This document shows positions 48,891 to 58,080 of a stretch of DNA of 64,000 nt, in pieces (the stretch's first letter is position 1; the number at the start of each line of letters is the position of its first letter). The notes beneath the pieces were generated by a model. It did not search any database. It was not told the origin of the DNA and saw nothing but the letters and a program-made list of their open reading frames with translations. The position numbers and the translations under genes were made by a program. Source of the stretch: Lachnospiraceae bacterium NSJ-143 (GTDB lineage: Bacteria > Bacillota > Clostridia > Lachnospirales > Anaerotignaceae); contig JALIFM010000001.1 in assembly GCA_022867625.1 (NCBI GenBank), positions 1 to 64,000 of the forward strand, given 5' to 3'.

Positions 48891-49104
48891 TATGCGGCGG
48901 CGAATTTTAACATACAGATATTTTAACTATGTTTTGTATATTTTGCCGAAACAGCGGCATATCAGGAGATTTACTGACAAAATATTCATTTTTGGAGGAA
49001 TTATGTCATAAATAATGTTTTGAATCCCTACAGGATATTATGAACAGAGTGTGAACTTTTAATCTGGGGGCAGTATTATTAATGTTATAATTGGATAATT
49101 GTGG

Positions 49105-49110
49105 TATAAT
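49105..49110 (+). promoter_or_regulatory. extended -10 element before the hairpin/repeat locus
   Basis: TGGTATAAT: TATAAT (49105-49110) with TG one base upstream, no good -35. If active, transcription starts near 49117, just before the long hairpin and the 74-bp repeats. No ORF follows. Confidence 0.5.
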
Positions 49111-49128
49111 ATCCGTTAAAAGCGGAGG

Positions 49129-49189
49129 AAGTCATAACAGGGAATGGTTTCGGCTGCTTGCAGACGTAAACCATTCCCTGTTATGACTT
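49129..49189 (+). other. long perfect hairpin, 22-bp stem
   Basis: AAGTCATAACAGGGAATGG plus TTT (49129-49150) pairs perfectly with the mirror AAACC...GACTT (49168-49189) around a 17-nt loop (49151-49167). No U-run follows, so it is not an intrinsic terminator. It abuts the first 74-bp repeat. Confidence 0.92.
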
Positions 49190-49190
49190 A

Positions 49191-49681
49191 AGGAGCGAAG
49201 CGACTGAAGAAAACGGAGTTTTCAGAGGACCTCCGCAAATAACAAAAGAATCAGAATGGAAAAAGGGAGCGAAGCGACCGAGGAAAACGGAGTTTTCAGA
49301 GGACCTCCGCGAATAACAAAAGAATCGGAATGAAAAAAGGGAGCGAAGCGACCGAAGAAAACGGAGTTTTCTGAGGACCTCCGCGAATAACAAAAGAATC
49401 AGAATGGAAAAAGGGAGCGAAGCGACCGAGGAAAACGGAGTTTTCAGAGAACCTCCGCGAATAACAAAAGAATCAGAATGGAAAAAGGGAGCGAAGCGAC
49501 CGAGGAAAACGGAGTTTTCAGAGAACCTCCGCGAATAACAAAAGAATCAGAATGGAAAAAGGGAGCGAAGCGACCAAAGAAAACGGAGTTTTCAGAGGAC
49601 CTCCGCGAATAACAAAAGAATCGGAATGAAAAAAGAGAGCGAAGCGACCGAGGAAAACGGAGTTTTCAGAGGACCTCCGCG
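49191..49681 (+). repeat. tandem repeat, 74-bp unit, seven copies (last partial)
   Basis: Copies begin (at GAGCGAAGCGAC) at 49193, 49268, 49341, 49415, 49489, 49563 and 49637; the unit is 73-75 bp and mostly 74. Each copy contains GAAAACGGAGTTTTC, an inverted repeat, and CGGAG...CTCCG, so each can fold. Copies differ at a few sites (AGAGGA/AGAGAA, GGAATGAA/GAATGGAA, CCGAGG/CCGAAG/CCAAAG). 74 is not a multiple of three and stops occur, so this is not coding. The last copy stops after CTCCGCG. Confidence 0.95.
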
Positions 49682-49835
49682 TTGGGTTAAAAATGTATGC
49701 TTATGGTAAATTAATGGTGTTTTACGGTTAATTTGCCCGTATGTAAGTTTTGTGCTCAAAAGGAATTTTATATAATTACTGTCGTATTATGGAAATTGTA
49801 TTGTCAGAGGGCGGTTTTTTGCGGTACAAAGTTAC

Positions 49836-49864
49836 TTGACTAAATTAATATAATGAATTATACT
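49836..49864 (+). promoter_or_regulatory. sigma-A promoter of the fab operon
   Basis: TTGACT (49836-49841), 17-bp spacer, TATACT (49859-49864). Start expected near 49871, ~45 nt before fabT. Confidence 0.85.
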
Positions 49865-49876
49865 TTGAATATCAAA
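49864..49876. promoter_or_regulatory. FabT operator
   Basis: TTTGAATATCAAA is a perfect TTTGA-N3-TCAAA palindrome, the FabT/FapR-like MarR-type box of streptococcal and clostridial fab operons. It overlaps the -10 and start, so FabT bound to long-chain acyl-ACP should repress the operon. Confidence 0.85.
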
Positions 49877-49914
49877 ATAATGGCTTATTATGTCAGGTTT
49901 CGGGTGATTAATTC

Positions 49915-50382
49915 ATGGACAGGACTTCCGGCTCGTTAAACGGGCTGATTGTAGATATATATAACAGTATCGGGAAAGCTGAGTCAAAGGCTTTCAAGTC
50001 AGGCCGGTTTAAGGATGTGTCCATAACTGAGATTCATACTGTAGAGGCAATCGGTATGTATGAGCCAAAAAGCATGAGCTATGTGGCCAGAAGCCTGAGA
50101 ATAACTGTTGGTACCCTTACAGTGGCTGTAAATAATCTGGTTAAAAAGGGGTATGTCGAAAGGTTCAGATGCGAGGAGGACAAGCGTGTTGTCAAGGTGC
50201 GGCTTACAGGCAAGGGAAGGCTCCTTTACAGGGTACACGCTCAGTTTCATCTCAATATGATAAAAAACTGCACTGAAAGCCTTACAGACGAAGAAGTGCG
50301 GCTTCTATACAAAACGCTTAAGAAATTAAGCGGTTTTATTAAAGATGAGTACGCTGAGACGCAAAAACCGGACTCAAAGTAA
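49915..50382 (+). CDS. fabT: MarR-type fatty acid synthesis regulator
   Basis: 155 aa MarR winged-helix protein, heading the fab operon. The DNA-binding part is MSYVARSLRITVGTLTVAVNNLVKKGYVERFRCEEDKRVVKVRLTGKG, with the wing tip EEDKRVV. In streptococci FabT binds acyl-ACP and represses fabT-fabH-acpP and the genes downstream; the operator at 49864-49876 supports the same role here. GGGTGA precedes the ATG. Confidence 0.93.
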   Translation: MDRTSGSLNGLIVDIYNSIGKAESKAFKSGRFKDVSITEIHTVEAIGMYEPKSMSYVARSLRITVGTLTVAVNNLVKKGYVERFRCEEDKRVVKVRLTGKGRLLYRVHAQFHLNMIKNCTESLTDEEVRLLYKTLKKLSGFIKDEYAETQKPDSK

Positions 50383-50400
50383 AGATATAGGAGATTTGCT

Positions 50401-51375
50401 ATGTATTTTTCAAAGATTGTTTCTTCGGGCTCCTGTGTGCCCGATATGGTTGTATCAAACAACGACTTGGCTGAGATAGTGGACACAAATGACGAGTGGA
50501 TAAGCTCAAGAAGCGGTATAAAACGACGTCATTTTTCAGAGGGCGAAAATACTTCCGATATAGCCTCCGCTGTGGCGGAAAAAATTATAAAAAGGGCGGG
50601 GATAGACCCTCTTGATATAGAACTGCTTATTGTGGCTACTGTTTCTGCAGACTACACAACGCCTTCTACTGCGTGCCTTGTGCAGGCCAGAATAGGAGCG
50701 TCAAACGCTGTGGCGTTTGATATAGGCGCGGCATGCTCGGGCTTTATATTCGGCATGTCTATAGCTGATAAATACATAAAAAGCGGAGTGTACAAAAACG
50801 CCATTGTTATAGGCGCCGAGGTACTTTCAAAATATCTGAATTTTAAAGACAGGACAACATGTGTCCTTTTTGGCGACGGGGCAGCCGGTGTTCTTATAGA
50901 AAGAACTGAGGATAACACCGGTATACTTGCAGAGGATATAGGAAGCGACGGCACTAAAGCCATGGCCCTTACAGGCGGCTTTTCGCCGGCGGCAAACTCC
51001 TTTAACACTACAAATGCGGCAGCCGAAAGGAGCCTTTATATGGATGGAAGGGCTGTTTTTGACTTTGCAACGAGGCAGGCTCCAAAATCAGTAAAAAGGC
51101 TTGTTGAAAAGGCAGGCTGCAGTCTGGAGGAGTTGGACTTTGTGCTTCCTCACCAGGCAAACAGCAGGATTGTGGAGGTTATAAGCAGAAAGCTTAAAAT
51201 ACCTATGGATAAATTTTACATGAATATGGACGAATATGGAAATACTTCATCTGCAAGTATTCCCATAGCACTGAATGAGATGTTTGAAAAAGGGCTTATT
51301 AAAACGGGAAGCGTTGGTGTGCTGACGGGCTTTGGGGCCGGTTTTACCTGGGGTTCAATGCTCATAAGGTTCTGA
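50401..51375 (+). CDS. fabH: beta-ketoacyl-ACP synthase III
   Basis: 324 aa. It starts fatty acid chains by joining an acyl-CoA with malonyl-ACP. The catalytic triad is visible: GAACSGFIFG (Cys ~112), VLPHQANSRIVE (His) and DEYGNTSSASIPIAL (Asn). The N-terminus VPDMVVSNNDLAEIVDTNDEWISSRSGIKRRH is standard. ATG 50401 has AGGAG upstream, 18 bp after fabT. Acyl-CoA primer preference (acetyl or branched) cannot be told from the sequence alone. Confidence 0.96.
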   Translation: MYFSKIVSSGSCVPDMVVSNNDLAEIVDTNDEWISSRSGIKRRHFSEGENTSDIASAVAEKIIKRAGIDPLDIELLIVATVSADYTTPSTACLVQARIGASNAVAFDIGAACSGFIFGMSIADKYIKSGVYKNAIVIGAEVLSKYLNFKDRTTCVLFGDGAAGVLIERTEDNTGILAEDIGSDGTKAMALTGGFSPAANSFNTTNAAAERSLYMDGRAVFDFATRQAPKSVKRLVEKAGCSLEELDFVLPHQANSRIVEVISRKLKIPMDKFYMNMDEYGNTSSASIPIALNEMFEKGLIKTGSVGVLTGFGAGFTWGSMLIRF

Positions 51376-51426
51376 GGCGGAACGTTGAATTAATTTTTAT
51401 TTACTTAATAACAGGAGGGTTTTATA

Positions 51427-51648
51427 ATGTTTGAAAGAATCAGAGAAATTATCGCGGACCAGACAGGAAAAGACGCGGAGGAAATTACACTTGAGACAAA
51501 TGTAAAGACAGACCTTGAGGCGGATTCACTTGACCTTTTCCAGATTATCAACGATATTGAGGATGAATTTGACGTAAAAATTGAAAACGTTGAGGGCATC
51601 GAAACTGTAGCTGATGTTGTTAAGCTTGTTGAAGAAAACAAGAAGTAA
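51427..51648 (+). CDS. acpP: acyl carrier protein
   Basis: 73 aa acidic four-helix protein. The phosphopantetheine attachment Ser lies in LEADSLDLFQIINDIEDEFDV (DSL motif). Two acidic helices flank it. AGGAGGG precedes the ATG. Carries growing chains for the operon's enzymes. Between fabH and fabK, as in streptococci. Confidence 0.97.
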   Translation: MFERIREIIADQTGKDAEEITLETNVKTDLEADSLDLFQIINDIEDEFDVKIENVEGIETVADVVKLVEENKK

Positions 51649-51708
51649 TTAATTAGCTTTGGTGGTAAGGGTAATATAAAACGAATTTTAAGAATGGGTG
51701 GAATTTAA

Positions 51709-52641
51709 ATGTATGCAGATATTTGCGGTATGCTGGGTATCCAGTATCCTATAATTCAGGGGGCTATGGCGTGGATTTCAGACGCGAGCCTTGTATCAGC
51801 GGTATCGGAGGCCGGAGGCCTCGGGGTTCTGGCTACAGGACATCTCGACGCAGAAGGCTGCGTGAAGGCCGTTAAGGAGATAAGGGAAAGGACTGATAAG
51901 CCTTTCGCTGTAAATATCATGCTTTTAAGCCAGCTTGCAGACGAGCTTGTACAGGCTGTATGCGAGGAGAAGGTGCCTGTTGTTACAACAGGGGCTGGAA
52001 GCCCCGGCAAATACATGAAGTCATTTAAGGATGCAAATATTAAGGTCCTTCCGGTAGCGCCGTCTGTAGCAATAGCCAAAAGAATGGAAAAGGACGGGGC
52101 GGACGCTGTTATAGCCGAGGGGTGCGAGTCAGGCGGACATGTTGGCAAGATTACAACAATGGCCCTTGTACCTCAGGTTGTGGATGCGCTTAACATACCG
52201 GTTATTGCCGCCGGAGGCATAGCAGACGGAAGGGGAATGGCAGCTTGCCGTATGCTTGGGGCATCAGCGTTTCAGGTGGGCACAAGGTTCCTTGTGGCTA
52301 ATGAATGTACTGTACACCCAAACTATAAGGCGAGGATAATAAAGGCAAAGGATATTGACACTACAACAACAGGAGCTTCTACAGGACACCCTGTGAGGGT
52401 AATAAGAAACAGGCTTGCCAGAAAATTTGAGGAGCTTGAAAAGAACAATGCCGACACTTCTGAGCTTGACGCCCTTGGGCGCGGAGCGCTCAGAAAAGCT
52501 GTTGTGGAAGGCGATATTGACAACGGCTCGGTTATGAGCGGCCAGATTGCCGGCCTTGTAAACCGTGAGCAGTCAGCCGGTGAGATAATAAAGGAAATGT
52601 ACAGCCAGTATAAGGCAATACTGCAGGGCATGGATTTTTGA
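51709..52641 (+). CDS. fabK: enoyl-ACP reductase II (FMN-dependent, NADH)
   Basis: 310 aa FMN-dependent TIM barrel: IIQGAMAWISDASLVSAVSEAGGLGVLATGHL at the N-terminus, AVNIMLLSQ, VIAEGCESGGHVGKITTMALVPQVV and PVIAAGGIADGRGMAACRMLGASAFQVGTRFL. It does the last reduction of each elongation cycle. FabK replaces FabI, which predicts resistance of this step to triclosan (established for the family). No FabI is present in the operon. GGGTGG precedes the ATG. Confidence 0.95.
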   Translation: MYADICGMLGIQYPIIQGAMAWISDASLVSAVSEAGGLGVLATGHLDAEGCVKAVKEIRERTDKPFAVNIMLLSQLADELVQAVCEEKVPVVTTGAGSPGKYMKSFKDANIKVLPVAPSVAIAKRMEKDGADAVIAEGCESGGHVGKITTMALVPQVVDALNIPVIAAGGIADGRGMAACRMLGASAFQVGTRFLVANECTVHPNYKARIIKAKDIDTTTTGASTGHPVRVIRNRLARKFEELEKNNADTSELDALGRGALRKAVVEGDIDNGSVMSGQIAGLVNREQSAGEIIKEMYSQYKAILQGMDF

Positions 52642-52689
52642 CATCGGCTTTAACCGGAATTGTGTTAAAATGTTATGTGCGGTATAACC

Positions 52690-52810
52690 GCATACTTTAA
52701 GGGCAGGCAGCTAAATAAGACTGCCGCCCTTATTTGTATAAACCGTGTGAGGCATGGGCTTGGTGTTCCGTGAATTTGCCAAAAGCGTGCGTGGTTGTGA
52801 CAAATTCACG
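52690..52810 (+). other. hairpin-rich gap between fabK and fabD
   Basis: The only long gap (213 bp) in the fab operon. An imperfect stem TAAGGGCAGGCAG/CTGCCGCCCTTA (52697-52732) is followed by TTTG, a weak terminator. Further on CGTGAATTTG (52769-52778) and CAAATTCACG (52801-52810) form a perfect 10-bp dyad 22 nt apart. No promoter of good quality is visible. It could attenuate or process the transcript. Confidence 0.55.
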
Positions 52811-52854
52811 AAATTCCAAACTGCGTATTAAAAAATTATCTGAGGTGTAAAAAT

Positions 52855-53793
52855 ATGAAAACAGCTTTTATTTTCAGTGGGCAGGGTGCCCAGTACAAGG
52901 GTATGGGCAGGGAACTCTTTGAGAACTTTGAGTGCGCAAAAGAAGTTTTCAATACGGCTGACAGCGCCCTTGGGTTTTCAATTAGTGATATCTGTTTTGA
53001 AGATGAGGAAAAACTGAATAGAACCGAGTTTACACAGCCGGCAATACTGACTATGAGTACAGCCGTGCTCAGGGTTCTGGAGCAAAACGGCATTAAGGCC
53101 GACTACGCCGCCGGGTTGAGCCTTGGCGAATACTCCGCGTATGTTTGTGCCGGGGCATTTGATTTTGGCGAGGCAGTAAGCCTTGTAAGAAAAAGGGGCC
53201 GTTTTATGACAGAGGCAGTGCCTGAGGGTGTTGGAGCTATGTATGCCATACTTGGACTTGGCCGTGAGGCTGTAGAGGAAGCATGCGCACAGTGCAGTCA
53301 GTATGGTTTTGTGGCGCCTGCCAACTATAACGCACCTGGACAGATTGTTATAGCCGGGGAGGCTGTGGCTGCTGAAAAAACAGCTGAGGCCTGCAAGGAA
53401 AGCGGGGCTAAAATGGCCGTTAAGCTTAATGTAAGCGGGCCGTTTCATACGGCGCTCTTAAAGCCTGCAAGCGACAGGCTTGCTGAGGAGCTTGAAAAAT
53501 TAAATATCTCGGATATGAATATACCTGTTGTAACAAATGTTACAGGAAAAGAGGTTAATGGCAAAGACGATATTATACCTACACTTATTAAACAGGTAAT
53601 GAGTCCTGTAAAGTGGGAGGACACCATAAACTACCTTTACAGCCAGGGTGTTGACACATTTATTGAGGCCGGCCCCGGAAAAACGCTGTGCGGTTTTGTA
53701 AAACGCACTGTAAAGGGTGTCAAGATATACAATGTTGAGGATATGAAGTCGCTTGAGAAAACGCTCAAGGGTTTGGAGGAACAGAAATGCTGA
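52855..53793 (+). CDS. fabD: malonyl-CoA:ACP transacylase
   Basis: 312 aa. Transfers malonyl groups from CoA to ACP. Motifs: [17 protein letters not shown] at the N-terminus, [17 protein letters not shown] (nucleophile Ser in GLSLGE), [18 protein letters not shown] and [10 protein letters not shown] (catalytic His), [19 protein letters not shown] precedes the ATG. The stop region overlaps fabG by 7 bp. Confidence 0.96.
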   Translation: MKTAFIFSGQGAQYKGMGRELFENFECAKEVFNTADSALGFSISDICFEDEEKLNRTEFTQPAILTMSTAVLRVLEQNGIKADYAAGLSLGEYSAYVCAGAFDFGEAVSLVRKRGRFMTEAVPEGVGAMYAILGLGREAVEEACAQCSQYGFVAPANYNAPGQIVIAGEAVAAEKTAEACKESGAKMAVKLNVSGPFHTALLKPASDRLAEELEKLNISDMNIPVVTNVTGKEVNGKDDIIPTLIKQVMSPVKWEDTINYLYSQGVDTFIEAGPGKTLCGFVKRTVKGVKIYNVEDMKSLEKTLKGLEEQKC

Positions 53794-54518
53794 ATGGTAA
53801 AACAGCGATAATAACAGGAGCGGCCAAGGGCATAGGCAGGGCGATAGCTTTGGCTTTTGCTGAAAAGGGCTGCAATATAGTTTTAAATTACAGAAGCTCT
53901 GTGTCTGAAGAGCTGGTAAAAGAAATTGAGGGCTGCGGTGTAAAATGCCTTGCGGTAAAGGCGGACATAAGCAATTTTGGCGAGGCTGAAAACCTTATCA
54001 AAACAGCAAAAGCTGAGTTTGGCTCGGTGGATGTGCTTGTAAACAACGCAGGCATAACAAGAGACGGGCTGCTTATGAGAATGAGCGAGAAGGACTTTGA
54101 CGATGTAATAAGCACTAACCTTAAGGGCGCTTTTAACACTATAAGGCACGCCAGCGGCATTATGCTTAAACAGAGGTCGGGTGCTATAATAAACATATCG
54201 TCCGTTGTGGGGCTTATGGGAAACGCGGGCCAGGCCAATTACGCTGCATCGAAGGCTGGCATTATAGGCCTTACAAAATCAGCTGCAAGGGAGCTTGCAA
54301 GCCGCGGCATTACGGTTAACGCCGTTGCCCCGGGATTTATATCAACCGATATGACTGGGGTTTTAAATGACGATTTGCAGAAAAAAATGATAGATTCGAT
54401 TCCGCTTAAAAAAGCCGGCTCGCCGGAAGATGTGGCAGCGGCGGTTATATTTCTGGCTGAAAACAGGTATATAACTGGGCAGGTGCTGGATGTGGACGGC
54501 GGAATGGTTATGAACTGA
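53787..54518 (+). CDS. fabG: 3-oxoacyl-ACP reductase
   Basis: 243 aa short-chain dehydrogenase. NADPH-binding [33 protein letters not shown], the catalytic Ser in [13 protein letters not shown], and YAASKAG (Tyr, Lys) are all present, plus [18 protein letters not shown]-type closure ([23 protein letters not shown]). Reduces 3-ketoacyl-ACP. Start ATG 53787 with GGAGGAACAG upstream, overlapping fabD by 7 bp. Confidence 0.97.
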   Translation: MLNGKTAIITGAAKGIGRAIALAFAEKGCNIVLNYRSSVSEELVKEIEGCGVKCLAVKADISNFGEAENLIKTAKAEFGSVDVLVNNAGITRDGLLMRMSEKDFDDVISTNLKGAFNTIRHASGIMLKQRSGAIINISSVVGLMGNAGQANYAASKAGIIGLTKSAARELASRGITVNAVAPGFISTDMTGVLNDDLQKKMIDSIPLKKAGSPEDVAAAVIFLAENRYITGQVLDVDGGMVMN

Positions 54519-54540
54519 TTAGCTGAAGGGAGTGCATTTG

Positions 54541-55779
54541 ATGAAAAGAAGATGCGTTGTTACAGGTATGGGCGCGGTTACGCCCTGTGGAAATTCTGTT
54601 GAGGAATTCTGGAATAATATTAAAAACGGTGTAAGCGGCATAGATTTTATTACCAAGTTTGATACAGAGGGCTTTAAAGTAAAGATAGGCGGAGAGGTCA
54701 AAAATTTTGACCCTGAGCTTTATGTGTCAAAAAAGGAGACAAGGCGAAATGACCTTTACTCGCTCTACGCCATAGGCGCCGCTCAGCAGGCCTATGATAT
54801 GAGCGGTCTTAAGGAAGAAGAAATAGACCATGACCGATTCGGCGTTATAGTCGGCAGCGGCATAGGCGGTCTTATGACAATAAACGAGCAGATAGAAAAG
54901 CTTACAAACAAAGGGCCTTCAAAGGTTTCGCCTCTTTTTGTGCCTATGAGCATAAGCAACATGGCGGCCGGAAACATATCAATAAGGTTTAAGGCGCTTG
55001 GCATAAGCGAAAATGTAAACTCGGCCTGCGCAACGGGCACAAATTCAATAGGCGAGGCTTACCTTAAAATAAGAGACGGCTATCAGGATATAATGATGGC
55101 TGGTGGAGCTGAGGCTTCCATATCGCCTATAGGCATGGCAGGCTTTGCAAACCTTACTGCGCTTTCTTTCAATCCTGACCCTAAAAAGGCCAGCAGGCCT
55201 TTTGATAAAAACCGCGACGGTTTTGTAATGGGCGACGGAGCGGGTATTGTGATTCTTGAGGAGCTTGAGCACGCTTTAAAAAGAGGCGCTAAAATTTACG
55301 CAGAGGTTGTGGGCTACGGTTCTACAAGTGATGCGTACCATATTACAGCTCCTGACCCTGAGGGCAACGGCGGGGCAAAAGCTATGGTAAACGCCATTAA
55401 TGACGCCGGCATAACTGCGGCTGATGTTGACTATATAAACGCCCACGGCACAAGCACACCGGCTAATGACAGCGGCGAGACACGAGCTATTAAGCTTGCC
55501 CTTGGGGAATATGCCAAAGATACGGCGATAAGCAGTACAAAATCAATGACAGGACACCTTCTTGGCGCCGCAGGCGCTATAGAGGCTATTGTATGTGTAA
55601 AGGCAATAGAAGAAAATTTCGCGCCGCCTACAATAAATCTGGATACTCCAGATGAGGAATGCGACCTTGATTATGTGCCTAATGTGGGAAGAAATATGGA
55701 AATAAAGTATGCCCTTTCCAATTCCCTTGGCTTTGGTGGCCATAACGCTGTATTATGCTTTAAAAAATGGGAGGGCTGA
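54541..55779 (+). CDS. fabF: beta-ketoacyl-ACP synthase II
   Basis: 412 aa condensing enzyme. Active-site Cys lies in NVNSACATGTNSIGEAY, His in NAHGTSTPANDSGE and in SMTGHLLGAAGAIEAIV. MKRRCVVTGMGAVTPCGNSVEEFWNNI opens it. I start at ATG 54541, 9 nt after GAAGGGA; a GTG at 54532 would add MHL. It elongates acyl-ACP with malonyl-ACP. Confidence 0.96.
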   Translation: MKRRCVVTGMGAVTPCGNSVEEFWNNIKNGVSGIDFITKFDTEGFKVKIGGEVKNFDPELYVSKKETRRNDLYSLYAIGAAQQAYDMSGLKEEEIDHDRFGVIVGSGIGGLMTINEQIEKLTNKGPSKVSPLFVPMSISNMAAGNISIRFKALGISENVNSACATGTNSIGEAYLKIRDGYQDIMMAGGAEASISPIGMAGFANLTALSFNPDPKKASRPFDKNRDGFVMGDGAGIVILEELEHALKRGAKIYAEVVGYGSTSDAYHITAPDPEGNGGAKAMVNAINDAGITAADVDYINAHGTSTPANDSGETRAIKLALGEYAKDTAISSTKSMTGHLLGAAGAIEAIVCVKAIEENFAPPTINLDTPDEECDLDYVPNVGRNMEIKYALSNSLGFGGHNAVLCFKKWEG

Positions 55780-55786
55780 TTGAGCT

Positions 55787-56263
55787 ATGAATTTTAATGA
55801 GGTTAAGGAACTTATTTCTATGGTTGACAGCTCGGGGTTTAAAAACTTTGAGCTTACACTTGACAACTGTAATGTAAAGATGAATAAAACCGGCGCGTCA
55901 TTTGCGGCGCCGTCAAATGAGGTTTCGCCTGCGGCTGTTCAGACAGCTCAGGTATCACAGGCAGCGCCTGCCGCTGTTCAGGCTCAGACGGATAACGAGG
56001 TAAAGCCTGCTCCGGCTGTTGATAAAGCCGGAAACATAGTCAAAGCTCCGCTTGTAGGCACATTCTATGAGAGTGCCGGCCCTGGAAAGCCTGTTTATGC
56101 ACCTGTGGGAGCTAAGGTCAAAAAGGGAGATGTGCTCTGTATTATAGAGGCTATGAAAATTATGAACGAGGTAGTAAGCGAGTTTGACGGAGAGGTAAAG
56201 GAAGTGCTTGTAGACAACGAGCAGCTTGTTGAGTACGGTCAGCCGCTGTTTGTTGTGGGCTGA
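55787..56263 (+). CDS. accB: biotin carboxyl carrier protein of acetyl-CoA carboxylase
   Basis: 158 aa. N-terminal dimer helix region ([35 protein letters not shown]), a Pro/Ala-rich linker ([33 protein letters not shown]), and the biotinyl domain from [47 protein letters not shown], where the Lys of EAMKIMNE takes biotin. Works with AccC, AccD and AccA in the same operon to make malonyl-CoA. Confidence 0.96.
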   Translation: MNFNEVKELISMVDSSGFKNFELTLDNCNVKMNKTGASFAAPSNEVSPAAVQTAQVSQAAPAAVQAQTDNEVKPAPAVDKAGNIVKAPLVGTFYESAGPGKPVYAPVGAKVKKGDVLCIIEAMKIMNEVVSEFDGEVKEVLVDNEQLVEYGQPLFVVG

Positions 56264-56276
56264 GGGAGGAAATGTA

Positions 56277-56705
56277 ATGGCAGTAATGGAAATTAAGGAT
56301 ATAATGAATATACTTCCCCACAGGCCGCCGTTTTTGCTTATTGACCGTGTTGAGGAGATAACAGAGGGAGAAAAAATCGTAGCCATCAAAAATGTGTCTA
56401 TGAACGAGCCTTTTTTTGTGGGGCATTTCCCTCAGGAGCCTGTAATGCCTGGAGTGCTTATTGTGGAGGCTATGGCTCAGGCAGGCGCTGTAGCGATACT
56501 TTCTATGGAAAAATTCAAGGGCAAAACAGCGTATTTCGGAGCTATTGATAAGGCAAAGTTCAGAAAGAAAGTAGTGCCTGGGGATACCCTCAGGATAGAG
56601 GTGGAAATTTTAAAGCTTAAAATGAACGCCGGTATAGGCAAGGGAACGGCGTATGTTGACGGCAAAAAAGCCTGTGAGGCGGAAATTACATTCATTATAG
56701 GATAA
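56277..56705 (+). CDS. fabZ: 3-hydroxyacyl-ACP dehydratase
   Basis: 142 aa hot-dog fold. The motif [14 protein letters not shown] precedes [23 protein letters not shown], which holds the catalytic His and Glu. I start at ATG 56277, 6-7 nt after GGGAGGA; the longer in-frame extension overlaps accB and lacks sense. Dehydrates 3-hydroxyacyl-ACP to enoyl-ACP. No FabA/FabM is present in the operon, so the route to unsaturated fatty acids is not shown here. Confidence 0.95.
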   Translation: MAVMEIKDIMNILPHRPPFLLIDRVEEITEGEKIVAIKNVSMNEPFFVGHFPQEPVMPGVLIVEAMAQAGAVAILSMEKFKGKTAYFGAIDKAKFRKKVVPGDTLRIEVEILKLKMNAGIGKGTAYVDGKKACEAEITFIIG

Positions 56706-56722
56706 TCCGAGGTGATTTATCA

Positions 56723-58069
56723 GTGTTTCAGAAGATATTGATTGCTAACAGGGGCGAAATTGCCGTTAGAATAATAAGGGCTTGCAGGGAGATGGGAATA
56801 AGCACAGTGGCTGTATTTTCAGAGCCTGACAGGGACGCGCTCCACACGCAGCTTGCAGATGAGGCGGTGTGCATTGGCCCTGCAAGGGCTCAGGACAGCT
56901 ACCTTAATATGCAGAATATAATAAGCGCCGCTGTGGCTACAAGGGCTCAGGCCATACACCCGGGGTTCGGCTTTCTGGCTGAAAACTCAATATTTGCGGG
57001 AATGTGTGCCGAGTGCAATATTAAATTTATTGGCCCTGACTCAGGCATAATTGACGCTATGGGAAACAAGTCAAATGCAAGGGAGCTTATGAAAAAGGCA
57101 GGAGTGCCGGTTATACCGGGAAGCGACGGCGTTGTTGAAAATATTGCCAAGGCTAAAGAAGCAGCCAAAAAGCTTGGCTATCCTGTAATGGTAAAAGCCT
57201 CGGCCGGAGGCGGAGGAAAGGGCATAAGGATTGTAAGGAGCGAACCGGAGCTTGAAAACGCTTACGAAAGCGCAAAGACAGAGACGAAGGCCGCCTTTGG
57301 CGATGATACCATGTATATGGAAAAGGTTATAGAAAACGCGCGGCATATTGAGATACAGATTTTGGGCGATGAGCACGGAAATGTCATTCATTTGGGCGAA
57401 AGAGACTGCTCTCTGCAAAGGAGAAACCAGAAAGTGCTTGAGGAATCGCCTTCACCTGTGCTTTCGGACAGTACCCGCAAAGCCATGGGTGATGCAGCTG
57501 TAAGGGCGGCAAAGGCTGTGGGCTACAAAAGCGCCGGTACAATAGAGTTTCTCTATGACAGGGACGGAAATTTCTATTTTATGGAGATGAACACCAGAAT
57601 ACAGGTTGAACACCCGGTTACAGAAATGGTTACGGGCATAGACATTGTAAAGGAGCAGATAAAAATAGCCGAGGGTGCGGTACTTGACATAAAACAGGAA
57701 GATGTGCGTATAACGGGCCATGCCATTGAGTGCAGGATTAACGCTGAAAACCCTGACAGGAATTTCGCTCCTTCACCGGGGGATATCGACTATCTGCTGG
57801 TTCCGGGCGGCACGCTCGGGGTGAGGATTGACAGCGCTGTTTATGCCGGCTGCACAATACTGCCTTATTACGATTCAATGATAGCCAAGGTTATAACATA
57901 TGGCAACACAAGGCAGGAGGCTATAGAAAAAATGCGCCGCTGTCTATATGAGTTTGTAATTGAGGGTGTTGACACAAATATTGAGTTTCAGGAGAAAATA
58001 CTAACCAACGAAAAGTATCTGGCAGGGCAGTTTGACACAGGATTTATCGCCCGTGAAATTATAAAATAA
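56723..58069 (+). CDS. accC: acetyl-CoA carboxylase biotin carboxylase subunit
   Basis: 448 aa ATP-grasp enzyme. MFQKILIANRGEIAVRIIRACREMGISTVAVFSEPD opens the biotin carboxylase N-domain. ATP-binding MVKASAGGGGKGIRIV, MEKVIENARHIEIQILGDEHGNVIHLGERDCSLQRRNQKVLEESPS, and the carboxylation site MEMNTRIQVEHPVTEMVTGIDIVKEQ are all present. Start GTG 56723 with CGAGGTGA upstream. Confidence 0.97.
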   Translation: MFQKILIANRGEIAVRIIRACREMGISTVAVFSEPDRDALHTQLADEAVCIGPARAQDSYLNMQNIISAAVATRAQAIHPGFGFLAENSIFAGMCAECNIKFIGPDSGIIDAMGNKSNARELMKKAGVPVIPGSDGVVENIAKAKEAAKKLGYPVMVKASAGGGGKGIRIVRSEPELENAYESAKTETKAAFGDDTMYMEKVIENARHIEIQILGDEHGNVIHLGERDCSLQRRNQKVLEESPSPVLSDSTRKAMGDAAVRAAKAVGYKSAGTIEFLYDRDGNFYFMEMNTRIQVEHPVTEMVTGIDIVKEQIKIAEGAVLDIKQEDVRITGHAIECRINAENPDRNFAPSPGDIDYLLVPGGTLGVRIDSAVYAGCTILPYYDSMIAKVITYGNTRQEAIEKMRRCLYEFVIEGVDTNIEFQEKILTNEKYLAGQFDTGFIAREIIK

Positions 58070-58080
58070 GGTGATTGGAT

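Noticed and set aside
49181-49393. 70-codon frame on the minus strand over the 74-bp repeats
   Set aside because: The repeat length is not a multiple of three, so the frame shifts between copies. The residues are a by-product of repeat translation and no start signal is present.
49191-49681. CRISPR array
   Set aside because: The 74-bp units are contiguous near-identical repeats without unique spacers, and no cas genes are nearby.
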